From Halorubrum sp. JWXQ-INN 858 (GTDB lineage Archaea > Halobacteriota > Halobacteria > Halobacteriales > Haloferacaceae): a stretch of 64,000 nucleotides of DNA. The stretch covers positions 1-64,000 of the forward strand of contig NZ_WUAX01000005.1 in NCBI RefSeq assembly GCF_009806985.1, given 5' to 3'. A program made the position numbers and the translations under genes. Numbering within the stretch: the first letter of the stretch is position 1; each line of letters begins with the position of its first letter. The notes beneath the pieces are model-generated. The model saw only the letters and a program-made list of their open reading frames with translations, did no database searches and was not told the DNA's origin. Shown one piece after another: positions 15,603 through 24,343 of the stretch.

Positions 15603-17303
15603 ATGGACGAAAACACACCAGACGCGGGCGAAGGATCGGGGAACGACGAGACCGGAAACGGTGACCATCCCACCCGAAACGGAGCCCCTTCGACTTCCGA
15701 TCGAGCCGTAGCGGCCGCCGACGAGGACGCCGTCCCCGATGACGACTCATCCACCGACTCGTCTATCGACCCAGCAACCGACCCAACAACCAACCCAGCA
15801 ACCGACCCAGCAACCGACCCAGAGACCGATGACGTTACGGTCGATCTCGAGAGCGGCGGCCGGGACCGATCGTCGACCGACGTCGACCTCAACGGGGTCG
15901 TGCTCGACGACGATGACGACACCCAAGGACTGTTCGACGACCTGCTCTCGGGCGAGCCGATCTTCGAGAACAAAGAGGTCCTCCGTCCTTCTTACACGCC
16001 ACACGAGCTCCCGCACCGGAACGACCAGATCAACCAGATGGCGACGATCCTCGTTTCCGCGCTTCGCGGTGAAACCCCCTCGAACATCCTCATTTACGGG
16101 AAGACCGGTACCGGAAAGACAGCGTCCGCGAAGTTCGTCTCACAGGAGCTCGAATCGACCTCTCAGAAGTACGATGTCCCCTGTGAAGTCGAATACATCA
16201 ACTGTGAAGTGACGGACACGCAGTACCGCGTGCTCGCACAGCTCGCGAACAAGTTCATCGAGAAGAACCAGTCGCTTATCGACGCCCGCCTCGACCGCTG
16301 TCGGGAGCTCAGATCAGCCGCCGAGGAGGACCCGTCGTCGATCGAGCGGACCGAGTTCGTCGATCGCGACGGATTGGACGAGCGCATCGACGACCTGGAG
16401 GCCGACGCAGCCGAAATGGAAGAAGTACCGATGACGGGGTGGCCGACCGACCGGGTGTACTCGACGTTCTTCGACGCCGTTGACTACCACGAACGCGTCG
16501 TCGTGATCATGCTCGACGAGATCGACAAGCTCGTCGAGAAGAGCGGCGACGACACCTTGTACAACCTCTCGCGGATGAACTCCGAGCTCGGCAACTCGCG
16601 GATCTCCATCATGGGTATCTCGAACGACCTGAAGTTCACCGACTTCCTCGACCCCCGCGTCAAATCGAGCCTCGGCGAGGAGGAGATCGTCTTCCCGCCG
16701 TACGACGCCAACCAGCTCCGCGACATCCTTCAACACCGTGCCGACATCGCGTTCAAGGTCGACGCCCTGACCGACGACGTGATCCCGTTGTGTGCGGCGT
16801 TCGCGGCACAGGAACACGGCGACGCTCGGCGCGCGCTCGACCTCCTCCGGACCGCGGGCGAGCTCGCGGAACGGTCACAAGCGGAGATCGTCGGCGAAGA
16901 GCACGTCAGACAGGCACAGGACAAGATCGAACTCGACCGCGTCGTCGAGGTGGTCCGGACGCTCCCGACACAGAGCAAGATCGTTCTCTTCGCCGTCATC
17001 CTCCTCGAGAAGAACGGCGTCCACAACATCAACACTGGCGAGGTGTTCAACATCTACAAACGGCTCTGTGAGGAGATCGACGCCGACGTGCTCACCCAGC
17101 GTCGGGTCACCGACCTGATCAGCGAACTCGACATGCTCGGGATCGTCAACGCCGTCGTCGTCTCGAAGGGTCGGTACGGCCGAACCAAGGAAATGGGGCT
17201 GTCCGTGCCCGTCGAGGAGACCGAGGCCGTCCTCCTGTCGGACTCACGGCTCGGGGACATCGAGAACGCACAGCCGTTCGTGCAGGCCCGCTTCGACAAC
17301 TGA
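15603..17303 (+). CDS. orc1: Orc1/Cdc6 replication initiator
   Basis: AAA+ ATPase that binds ORBs and starts replication. In the 566-residue product, residues 1-105 form an acidic low-complexity tail with a TDPA/TDPT/TNPA repeat coded by 12-base units (about 15768-15830). The core has Walker A GKTGTGKT (about residue 165), Walker B MLDEID (about 302), sensor SIMGISNDLKF, and a C-terminal winged helix that recognises ORB DNA. I chose ATG 15603 because it follows a G-rich ribosome-binding-like stretch and begins the acidic tail; the frame is open back to 15420 without protein-like sequence. It reads away from the adjacent origin. Confidence 0.96.
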   Translation: MDENTPDAGEGSGNDETGNGDHPTRNGAPSTSDRAVAAADEDAVPDDDSSTDSSIDPATDPTTNPATDPATDPETDDVTVDLESGGRDRSSTDVDLNGVVLDDDDDTQGLFDDLLSGEPIFENKEVLRPSYTPHELPHRNDQINQMATILVSALRGETPSNILIYGKTGTGKTASAKFVSQELESTSQKYDVPCEVEYINCEVTDTQYRVLAQLANKFIEKNQSLIDARLDRCRELRSAAEEDPSSIERTEFVDRDGLDERIDDLEADAAEMEEVPMTGWPTDRVYSTFFDAVDYHERVVVIMLDEIDKLVEKSGDDTLYNLSRMNSELGNSRISIMGISNDLKFTDFLDPRVKSSLGEEEIVFPPYDANQLRDILQHRADIAFKVDALTDDVIPLCAAFAAQEHGDARRALDLLRTAGELAERSQAEIVGEEHVRQAQDKIELDRVVEVVRTLPTQSKIVLFAVILLEKNGVHNINTGEVFNIYKRLCEEIDADVLTQRRVTDLISELDMLGIVNAVVVSKGRYGRTKEMGLSVPVEETEAVLLSDSRLGDIENAQPFVQARFDN

Positions 17304-17311
17304 CCGGCCGG

Positions 17312-18373
17312 TTATCCGCCCGCAGTCGACACCGCTGTCGGGGCACCGTCGCTCCCGACCATCGGACCGGAACCGTCTCCGACCTCACCGATCGAACACC
17401 CGGTGACGTCAGCCGTGCCGTTTCCGACGGGTTCCGGCCCTCCTCGTGTCTCGTCGGCGATCACGGGATCGATAGGTATCGCGACGGAGAGGACGTCGCC
17501 GGTATCCGCTTGTCCGGTCGCGATGAGTCTGATGTACCCGAGATACGGGACGCGAAGCCTCGCGACCCCGGTAACCCACTCGGCTTTGACGGGCTCCGAG
17601 AGGCCGTTCACCTGGTCGTACTGGCCGTTGTTGTCCCCGAGCGTGACGAACCCGTCGTGCGGTGCGGGGCAGTTCCGGAGGTCCGCACAGTCGTCCGCAC
17701 GGTGGAACCGCTCGTCCGCGCGGTCGTACCAGTCCTCGCCCGCCTCGACGTGAAACATCGCCCGGTGGATGATGGGCGACGCCGTCCGATCGGGCGGTTG
17801 GAAGATGATGACCGAGCCGTACGATCCGAAGGTCTCGTATCCCGCCGCTTCCCCGGCTTCGGAGGTGACGACGCCGATGTCGTTGTTCGCGGCGTCGGGG
17901 GCAAACCGTCCTGGCTCGGTGACGAACACCAAGTCACCGACCTCCATGTTCGGCTCCATGCTGCCCGACTCGACGGCGACCATGGGCGGCCAGACCCCGC
18001 TCACGGCGAACAGCAGCAGGCCGAGCACCAGCACGATGAGGGCGCTCGAAAGCATCTCACGGACCCACATCAACGGGCCGTCAGTATCGTGGCGGAACCG
18101 GTGGAGGAGGGACTCGTCGACCGCGTCGTCGCCGATCGCCCGATCGACGTCGTTGAATCCGTCGGCGGCGGCGGCCGGCCGGCCATCGTCACCGTCGGTA
18201 TCCAGGTCGTCAACCGGCCGCTCACCGTCGTCGACCGTATTGTCCTCGACGGCCTCGTCGTCGACGGTCTCGTCGTCGACGGTCTCGCACTCGACCGTCT
18301 CGTCGTCGTCTACCGGCCGATCAACGTCGTCAGCCCCGTCGTCGGCCGACGTCGGTCGATCCCCTTGATCCAT
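17312..18373 (-). CDS. signal peptidase I (S26B, archaeal Sec11-like)
   Basis: Membrane protease that removes signal peptides outside the cytoplasm. The 353-residue product begins with about 95 acidic residues rich in TVDDETVDDE-type repeats. A transmembrane helix follows (SSALIVLVLGLLLFAVSGVW), then catalytic serine in ESGSMEPNMEVGDLV (about residue 137) and box D-like IIHRAMFHV with histidine (about 201), the Ser/His pair of archaeal enzymes. FVTLGDNN is the last conserved box. The long acidic tail is unusual for the family. A TATA-like CTTATAGCC lies about 28 bases before the start. It is convergent with orc1, nine bases apart. Confidence 0.92.
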   Translation of the reverse strand: MDQGDRPTSADDGADDVDRPVDDDETVECETVDDETVDDEAVEDNTVDDGERPVDDLDTDGDDGRPAAAADGFNDVDRAIGDDAVDESLLHRFRHDTDGPLMWVREMLSSALIVLVLGLLLFAVSGVWPPMVAVESGSMEPNMEVGDLVFVTEPGRFAPDAANNDIGVVTSEAGEAAGYETFGSYGSVIIFQPPDRTASPIIHRAMFHVEAGEDWYDRADERFHRADDCADLRNCPAPHDGFVTLGDNNGQYDQVNGLSEPVKAEWVTGVARLRVPYLGYIRLIATGQADTGDVLSVAIPIDPVIADETRGGPEPVGNGTADVTGCSIGEVGDGSGPMVGSDGAPTAVSTAGG

Positions 18374-18522
18374 CGTTCGTGAGTTGGCGAGTTTCGGCTA
18401 TAAGTCTCCGGGTCCGGTTCGATCGTCGGTATCCCGTCATCGGTATCCCGAAGCGATCCGCGGAGCCCGCCGCCGGATCGGCCTCCGGAACTGTTTTGAC
18501 TCGTACCGGCCTCTCAGAGGAC

Positions 18523-20166
18523 GTGCCGCTGGAGTCGAACGCCCGTATCGTGAGCGAGCTGGCGCGCCGGGGCTACAACGCCGAACGCGAGGCCGTCACG
18601 CTCCTCGCCGGTGCCCAGAACCCGGTGGTCGCGATGGAAGCCGCCGTCGATCACGCGCCCGACGACGCCCTCCGTATCACCTCCGATCACGTCCGGGCCG
18701 CCATCGAGAACACGCCCGGAAACGCTACCGATAGCCTCGCCGACGACCGTGACAGCGGTGTCACCACCGATCGTAGCGGCGGGGGTGTCACCGACGACCG
18801 TAGCGGCGGTGTCGCCGACGATACGGCTCCCGGCCCAACCCCGGCTTCCGGTCCACCGGCTACCGACGATCCCTCGGGGACTGAACGCGGATCTCCAGTC
18901 GAAACGAAGGGGTCGAAAAACGAGAGCGGATCGGCGTCGAAACACGTTAGAGACCCCGAACTCCGACAGCTGGAGATCGGCAACGACATGACGGGGAACA
19001 GCACCGGGACGGGCGAGTACATGGACTTCGTCCGGACGTTTCGCGACCGGTACGCTCGCCTCTCGAAGGTCCTCCGTGGTCGTGTCACCCACCGACCGGC
19101 CGAGGCGATCGCGGACATGCCGGGGGGGAGCGACGCCGCCATGATCGGGCTCGTCAACGACGTCCGATCGACGAAGTCCGGCCACTGGCTGATCGAACTG
19201 GAAGACACCACCGGGACGTTCCCCGCCCTCGTGATGAAGGACAAGGGGTTGGCCGACGTCGTCGACGAGATCCTGATGGACGAGTGCGTCGCCGTCGAGG
19301 GAACGCTCGCGGACGACGCGGGGATCCTCTTTGCGGACGCGCTCCACTTCCCCGACGTGCCCCGGACCCACCGTCCCGGTGCAGCCGATCGCCACGTGCA
19401 GGCCGCGCTCATCTCTGACGTCCACGTCGGGAGCGACGAGTTCATGCTCGACGCGTGGAACCGGTTTACCGACTGGCTCCACACGCCGGAGGCGGATCCG
19501 GTCGAATACGTCCTCATCGCTGGCGACATGGTCGAGGGCGTCGGAGTCTACCCGAACCAGGACGAGGAACTCGACATCGTCGACATCTACGAACAGTACG
19601 AGACGTTCGCGGAGCACCTGAAGGACGTCCCGGGCGACACGGAGATCGTGATGATTCCCGGCAACCACGACGCCGTCCGGCTGGCCGAACCGCAGCCCGG
19701 CTTCAACGAGGAGCTCAGGGGGATCATGGACGTTCACGACGCGCGGATCGTCTCGAATCCGGCGACGGTTACCGTCGAGGGCGTCGACGTGCTGATGTAT
19801 CACGGCGTCTCGCTCGACGAGGTGATCGCGGAACTGCCCGAGGAGAAGGCGAGCTACGACGAGCCGCACAAGGCGATGTACCAGCTCCTCAAGAAGCGCC
19901 ACGTCGCGCCACAGTTCGGCGGACACACGCGGGTCGCCCCGGAGGACCGTGACTACTTGGTCATCGAGAACGTTCCGGACGTGTTCCACACCGGCCACGT
20001 CCACAAGCTCGGCTGGGGGAAGTACCACAACGTGCTCGCCGTCAACTCCGGCTGCTGGCAGGCACAGACCGATTTCCAGAAGTCCGTCAACATCCAGCCC
20101 GACTCCGGGTTCGCCCCCATCCTCGACCTCGACACCCTCGAGATGACCGTCCGGAAGTTCGCCTGA
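18523..20166 (+). CDS. polD1: DNA polymerase D small subunit (DP1, exonuclease)
   Basis: Proofreading subunit of the archaeal replicative polymerase D. The start is the GTG at 18523, giving MPLESNARIVSELARRGYNAEREAVTLLAG as in other haloarchaea. Of 547 residues, about 1-65 form the N-terminal helical domain; about 66-150 a low-complexity linker with DRSGG repeats; then an OB-fold (TKSGHWLIELEDTTGTFPALVM). The calcineurin-like phosphoesterase has all metal motifs: SDVHVGSDEF (about 297), AGDMVEG, PGNHD (about 379), MYHGVS, and HTGHVHKLG (about 488). An exact ORB core lies in the linker DNA (18893-18913). The large subunit is not in this window. Confidence 0.95.
   Translation: MPLESNARIVSELARRGYNAEREAVTLLAGAQNPVVAMEAAVDHAPDDALRITSDHVRAAIENTPGNATDSLADDRDSGVTTDRSGGGVTDDRSGGVADDTAPGPTPASGPPATDDPSGTERGSPVETKGSKNESGSASKHVRDPELRQLEIGNDMTGNSTGTGEYMDFVRTFRDRYARLSKVLRGRVTHRPAEAIADMPGGSDAAMIGLVNDVRSTKSGHWLIELEDTTGTFPALVMKDKGLADVVDEILMDECVAVEGTLADDAGILFADALHFPDVPRTHRPGAADRHVQAALISDVHVGSDEFMLDAWNRFTDWLHTPEADPVEYVLIAGDMVEGVGVYPNQDEELDIVDIYEQYETFAEHLKDVPGDTEIVMIPGNHDAVRLAEPQPGFNEELRGIMDVHDARIVSNPATVTVEGVDVLMYHGVSLDEVIAELPEEKASYDEPHKAMYQLLKKRHVAPQFGGHTRVAPEDRDYLVIENVPDVFHTGHVHKLGWGKYHNVLAVNSGCWQAQTDFQKSVNIQPDSGFAPILDLDTLEMTVRKFA
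18893..18913 (+). promoter_or_regulatory. ORB sequence inside polD1
   Basis: The plus strand reads ctccagtcgaaacgaagggg followed by t, identical over 21 bases to the left-arm ORB of the origin (14673-14693, minus strand). It has no G-string. It falls in the part of polD1 coding for the low-complexity linker (residues near SPVETKGSKN), about 4.2 kb from the origin. Whether Orc1 binds here is unknown. Confidence 0.7.
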
Positions 20167-20219
20167 TCGCGGGGCCGACCCCTCAAGAAGTTCGCCTGAT
20201 CGCGCGGCCGATCCCTTAT
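20154..20219 (+). repeat. 33-bp tandem duplication spanning the polD1 stop
   Basis: The 33-base unit at 20154-20186, which includes the last codons and TGA stop of polD1, is repeated at 20187-20219 with a few changes; the first 18 bases, gaagttcgcctgatcgcg, are identical. The period is 11 codons, so the copied TGA is in frame with the first. Confidence 0.85.
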
Positions 20220-20398
20220 GAACCATGCCGCGGCCACACCCGCCGTGACCTCGACGGTCGCCCGCGGCGAACTCGGCGGTGGCGCGACGCACCGCCGCGG
20301 GCACGGACACGCTCGGCGCGTCGCCTGTTCGCCCTGCGATCGGTCGACACCGCCGGTCATCGGCTCCCTGCACCCGATCCGGCCCATCGGCGTCTCGA

Positions 20399-21031
20399 TC
20401 AGTCGTCGATCCCGACCCGCCCGCTCGTCGCGCTGTTGAGCCGATCGATCACCTCCTCCACCTCGGCGAGCGGCACGCGGAGATCGAAGGTGACCCGCTC
20501 GTCGTAGTCGGCCTCGAACTCGACGTCGGCCGACTCGATCACGCCGCGGACGGTCCCGGAGTCGTCGTATCCCGTCGTCACGACGAGCCGCCGGTGTGGC
20601 CGCTCCTCTACGACCTCGGCCTCGTCGACCCCTTCCTTCACCGCCCGCGAGTACGCGCGAGCGAGCCCGCCGACGCCGAGGTTCGTCCCGCCGTAGTAGC
20701 GCGTAACGACGGCGACGACGTTCCGGACGTCGCGCTGTTGGAGGACGTTCAGCGCCGGTTTCCCGGCCGAACCGGTCGGCTCACCGTCGTCGGAGGCGTA
20801 CTCCCGAAGCATCACGTCGTTCCCGGGCGTTCGTTCGGAGGGCTCGCCGGCCGGAACGCGGTACGCCGGAACGTTGTGCGTGGCGTCGGCGTACTCCGTC
20901 TCGACCGCCTCGATGAACGCCTCCGCCTCCGCGACCGTGTCCGCCGGCGCGACGTGGCCGAGGAACTCGGACCCGTGGACCTCGAACGTCGCGGTCGCCC
21001 GCCCGGCCACCGTCTGGTACGTGTCGGTCAC
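20399..21031 (-). CDS. IMPACT/YigZ family protein (UPF0029)
   Basis: The 210-residue product has the IMPACT domain: the conserved FEVHGSEFLGHVAPADTVAEAEAFIEAVETEYADATHNVPAYRV, then DDGEPTGSAGKPALNVLQQRDVRNVVAVVTRYYGGTNLGVGGLARAYSRAV, and a C-terminal ferredoxin-like domain. Eukaryotic IMPACT and bacterial YigZ are tied to translation control under stress; the archaeal role is not settled. It starts at 21031 (MTDTYQTVAGRATATF). It is alone; about 180 bases before its 3' neighbour polD1 hold the 33-bp duplication. Confidence 0.92.
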   Translation of the reverse strand: MTDTYQTVAGRATATFEVHGSEFLGHVAPADTVAEAEAFIEAVETEYADATHNVPAYRVPAGEPSERTPGNDVMLREYASDDGEPTGSAGKPALNVLQQRDVRNVVAVVTRYYGGTNLGVGGLARAYSRAVKEGVDEAEVVEERPHRRLVVTTGYDDSGTVRGVIESADVEFEADYDERVTFDLRVPLAEVEEVIDRLNSATSGRVGIDD

Positions 21032-21105
21032 TGCCCGTGCCTTTGAGCGGTTCCGATTAAGCCGTGTCGCTCACGCGACGTCGCTCAGGGTCCATCCCCT
21101 CTCCC

Positions 21106-21603
21106 TCACGGCTCATCGCTCCACCTATCACTTCCTCCCTCGTCGCTGCTCCGATCCCGTTCGAGCTCCCGGCGGCGTGCCACGACGACGCTCGTCGGCG
21201 GCGCGAGCCGGTACAGCGCGACGAACGCGAGGACGCCGACGACCTCGGCGATCTTCCCGACGATCGCTAAGGGGTCGGCGGCGAGCACGGCGGCGGCCCC
21301 GGCCCCGTACCAGCCCGCATAGCCGACGAGGAAGGCGAGGAGCGTCCCCGCACCGAGCGCGTACAGCCGTCGGTACTCGTCGGCCTGTAGCGTCGCGGCC
21401 GCGACGAGCACCGTAAACGCGCCGCCCAGGAGGAACACGTACGGTCGCGGGTCGCCTTCGACCCCGATCCGCGGCCACGCCCACAGCAGATGGACCGCGG
21501 CGCTCAACACCGCCGTCTGCGCGGCGACCGCTCGTAGCAGCCGCTTCCGCGGCGTGTCACGTCCATCGGCCGCCGCGCCCGAGTCGACGGGGTTCGCCTC
21601 CAT
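21106..21603 (-). CDS. predicted membrane protein, haloarchaeal
   Basis: The 165-residue protein has about four membrane segments (LLRAVAAQTAVLSAAVHLLWAW, PYVFLLGGAFTVLVAAATLQA, LYALGAGTLLAFLVGYAGWYG, VGKIAEVVGVLAFVALYRL) and a charged C-terminal tail. No family is recognised. ATG at 21603 lies five bases after the stop of pspAB; an in-frame ATG at 21618 would overlap pspAB. The close spacing suggests one operon with pspAB and a possible membrane-stress role, an inference only. Confidence 0.7.
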   Translation of the reverse strand: MEANPVDSGAAADGRDTPRKRLLRAVAAQTAVLSAAVHLLWAWPRIGVEGDPRPYVFLLGGAFTVLVAAATLQADEYRRLYALGAGTLLAFLVGYAGWYGAGAAAVLAADPLAIVGKIAEVVGVLAFVALYRLAPPTSVVVARRRELERDRSSDEGGSDRWSDEP

Positions 21604-21608
21604 CGGCG

Positions 21609-22214
21609 TCACTCCCACGGGTGGTTCCCGGGCACGTCCGGCCAGAGCGGGTACCAGTACGACTCGTCGCCTTCGACCCCCAACTCGCCGTCGAGGACGG
21701 ACTGCAGCTTGAACTCGACGCGCTGGTTCCGCTCGTGGTCGCCGGCAGGCGCGAAGGGGTAGTACGCCCCGCGACGGAACGAGTAGATCCAGTAGGCGTT
21801 CCCGCCGTCGGCCTCGAACCCGAACACGGCGGCGAGCAGGCGCGAGCCGAACCCCTCCTCGATGAACTGGTCGGCCGCGAAGTGGACGCTCGTCACGAGG
21901 TCCTCCGGATCGTCGTCCTCCAGCACGAACCAGTGGTAGCCGTGATCGTCCTCGTATCGGTGGAAGCCCGTCCCCGTCTCCATCTCCCCGGCCTCGAGGA
22001 TCGCCTCGACCTCCCCGACGGCGTCGTCGAAGCGCGTACTGTCGACTCCGGAGAAGCAGAGCGCCGCCTCCCCGCAGTGGTCGTAGCCGAGGTCGGCCTC
22101 CATCGTCACGTACGCCGTCGACATCCCGAACAGGTCCTCGGGGTCGGCGTCGCGCGTCGCGTCGGTCTCCGCGTTCGTCCCGAGCACGGCGCGGATCGTC
22201 TCGAAGATACCCAT
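21609..22214 (-). CDS. pspAB: PspA-associated protein PspAB
   Basis: The 201-residue soluble protein starts MGIFETIRAVLGTNAETDATRDADPEDLFGMSTAYVTMEADLGY. It contains the haloarchaeal PspAB pattern: VDSTRFDDAVGEVEAILE, HRYEDDHGYHWFVLEDDDPEDLVTSVHFAADQFIEEGFGSRLLAAVFGFE, and a C-terminus ending in WYPLWPDVPGNHPWE. The family is linked to the phage-shock/membrane-stress response, often with PspA or HtpX; neither gene is here. ATG 22214 matches the family start; the frame continues upstream to 22295 without conserved residues. Confidence 0.85.
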   Translation of the reverse strand: MGIFETIRAVLGTNAETDATRDADPEDLFGMSTAYVTMEADLGYDHCGEAALCFSGVDSTRFDDAVGEVEAILEAGEMETGTGFHRYEDDHGYHWFVLEDDDPEDLVTSVHFAADQFIEEGFGSRLLAAVFGFEADGGNAYWIYSFRRGAYYPFAPAGDHERNQRVEFKLQSVLDGELGVEGDESYWYPLWPDVPGNHPWE

Positions 22215-22291
22215 CAGTTGGACGACGATACGCGACGTGGGGATTAGGGCGTTTCTACCGCGCGGCGACGCGATCGACGTCGATCGGGCTC

Positions 22292-23203
22292 TCACTCCGC
22301 GTCGACCTTATCGAGGAACGTCAACACGCCACGCGTGTTCAACCCGGCGTTGGCTCGGGCGCGTTCGGGGTTCCAGAACTCGAGATCCGCGCTCGCCTCC
22401 TCGAAGTAGTCGACGACGGCCTCGTCGTTCGCGAGGGTTTCTCGCTTCGCGCGAACCGCTTCAACCCACTCGACGTACGCCCGTTTCGCCTCGCCCAGCA
22501 GTTCGGGATCGTATCGTCGCGGCCCGAAGTGAGCGAAACAGAGGTGTTCGGGATCGAGCTCGGCGATCGTCCGGATATCGGCGAGACAGCGGTCGAGATC
22601 GAACTGTGGCGGCGGCGTCGTCTCGACGACGGTGTCGACCTCGGGAACGTATATCCCCGCGGCGTCGGCGGTGAACACGACCTCGGCGTCGGGCTCGTGG
22701 TACACGGCGTGGTGCGGGGCGTGTCCCGGCGCGTCGTGGACGACGAGCTCCCGATCGCCGAGGTCGATCCGGTCCCCTTCCGTCACCCCCGAGATACGGT
22801 CCGCCGGCACGGGACGCGGCTCGTCGTAGTGCCGCCACTGGTCCTCGACGGCGGCCTTCGTTCCGGCCACGAGCGCGCCCGGATCGACGAGGTGTCTCAC
22901 GCCCTTCTCGGGGACGAGGACCTCCGCGTTCGGGTACCGCTCGGCGAGGTGGCCCGCCCCGCCGGCGTGGTCGAGGTGTGCGTGCGTCGGCACGATCGAC
23001 GCGAGGTCCTCGCGGCCGATCCCGATCGCTTCGAGCGTTTCGAACAGCGTCTCGCGGTTCGCCCCCGTCCCCGTGTCTATCACGGCCGGGCGGTCGGTGT
23101 CGTACACGTAGACGGACCCGTACTCGTCGGTGTCGAACATCCCCGTGTCGTGGACGTACAGGTCCTCGACGCCGCGAACCGGCTCGAACTCGCCAGCCTT
23201 CAT
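22292..23203 (-). CDS. MBL-fold metallo-hydrolase
   Basis: The 303-residue zinc hydrolase of the beta-lactamase fold shows the metal motif THAHLDHAGG (HxHxDH), the downstream HDAPGHAPHH, FTADAAGIY and a final CFAHFG histidine. It resembles glyoxalase II or RNase Z-like general hydrolases; the substrate cannot be read. The N-terminus MKAGEFEPVRGVEDLYVHDTGMFDTDEYGSVYVYDTDRPAVIDTG is usual for haloarchaeal members. It is divergent from the epimerase gene, with about 108 bases between. Confidence 0.9.
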   Translation of the reverse strand: MKAGEFEPVRGVEDLYVHDTGMFDTDEYGSVYVYDTDRPAVIDTGTGANRETLFETLEAIGIGREDLASIVPTHAHLDHAGGAGHLAERYPNAEVLVPEKGVRHLVDPGALVAGTKAAVEDQWRHYDEPRPVPADRISGVTEGDRIDLGDRELVVHDAPGHAPHHAVYHEPDAEVVFTADAAGIYVPEVDTVVETTPPPQFDLDRCLADIRTIAELDPEHLCFAHFGPRRYDPELLGEAKRAYVEWVEAVRAKRETLANDEAVVDYFEEASADLEFWNPERARANAGLNTRGVLTFLDKVDAE

Positions 23204-23311
23204 GACGGGTTCGACACCCCCGGGGGCCTTCTATCGGTCGATCGTGTCCGTTGCGACCCGCCCGCGAGGCCCGTGGCTGGGACTTATGCCGATGCCGGCC
23301 GTCGATCGCGT

Positions 23312-24343
23312 ATGCACGTTCTCGTCACCGGCGCGACCGGGTTCGTCGGAGGACGACTGGCCCCGGCGCTCCTCGAGGGCGGCCACGAGGTGACCGTGCT
23401 CGTTCGCGACGCGACCGAGTACGACGCCCCGGCCGGCGTCCGGGTCATCGAGGGGGACCTCCTCGCACCGGAGAGCTTGCCGCCCGCGTTCGCGGTCGAC
23501 GGCGACCCCGTCGACGCCGCGTACTACCTGGTCCACTCGATGGAGGGCGGGCCGGGATACGCGGCGCGGGACCGCGACTGTGCGCGTCACTTCGCGGCCG
23601 CCGCGTCGGCGGCCGGCGTCCCGCGCGTCGTCTACCTCGGCGGGCTCGGCGAGGACCGCGACGAGCTCTCCGAACACCTCCGCTCGCGGCGGGAGGTCGA
23701 ACGCCTCCTCGCCGAGGGTACGTACGCGCTGACCACGCTCCGGGCGGCGATCGTCATCGGCGCGGGGAGCGCGAGCTTCGAGGTGATACGGGGGCTCGCG
23801 ACCCGACTCCCCGTGATGATCACTCCCAAATGGGTCGACACGCGGTGTCAGCCGATCGCGGTCGGCGACGTCGTCGCCTACCTGGTCGGCGTTCTCGACG
23901 AGCCGGCGACGGCCGGCGAGACGTTCGAGATCGGCGGTCCGGAGGTGTTGACCTACGCGGAGATCCTCCGCCGGACCCGCCGGCAGCTCGGCCAGCAGCT
24001 CCGGATCGTCCGGGTGCCGGTGTTGAGCCCGCGGCTCTCGGCGATGTGGCTCCGGCTCGTCACGGACGTCGACCCGTTCCTCGCGCGGTCGCTGGTCGAG
24101 GGGATGCGGAACCCGGTCGTCGTCGAGGACACACGGATCCGCGAGTACGTCCCCATCGACGGGACGCCGTTCGACCTGGCGGTCGCGAGGGCCCTCGACG
24201 AGAGTCGCCCGGCGGGCGACGAGCCGTATCGGATCGGCGTAACGAACGAGCGGGCCGACGGCTCCGGCGGGAGCGTCGACGCCGCGGATTCGGATCTCGC
24301 GAACTCGGACGGATCCCCGAACGGCATGGGGTCGTCGCGGTGA
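23312..24343 (+). CDS. NAD(P)-dependent epimerase/NmrA-like protein
   Basis: Extended-SDR-type Rossmann protein of 343 residues: MHVLVTGATGFVGGRLAPALLEGG is the dinucleotide-binding loop, followed by VIEGDLL, AYYLVHSMEGG (the Y-x-V-H-S-M sequence seen in NDUFA9/YwnB-like members rather than YxxxK), VYLGGLGEDRDELSEHLRSRREVERLL, and a C-terminal substrate domain ending in an acidic tail. A role with membrane lipids or quinones is suggested for such members but is unproven. The stop overlaps the next gene's GTG start (GTGA), so the two are translationally coupled. Confidence 0.88.
   Translation: MHVLVTGATGFVGGRLAPALLEGGHEVTVLVRDATEYDAPAGVRVIEGDLLAPESLPPAFAVDGDPVDAAYYLVHSMEGGPGYAARDRDCARHFAAAASAAGVPRVVYLGGLGEDRDELSEHLRSRREVERLLAEGTYALTTLRAAIVIGAGSASFEVIRGLATRLPVMITPKWVDTRCQPIAVGDVVAYLVGVLDEPATAGETFEIGGPEVLTYAEILRRTRRQLGQQLRIVRVPVLSPRLSAMWLRLVTDVDPFLARSLVEGMRNPVVVEDTRIREYVPIDGTPFDLAVARALDESRPAGDEPYRIGVTNERADGSGGSVDAADSDLANSDGSPNGMGSSR

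Noticed and set aside
18514-20373. A 619-codon open frame opposite polD1
   Set aside because: It mirrors polD1 codon by codon, which carries complete polymerase D exonuclease motifs. Long antisense frames are expected in GC-rich DNA where stops are rare.
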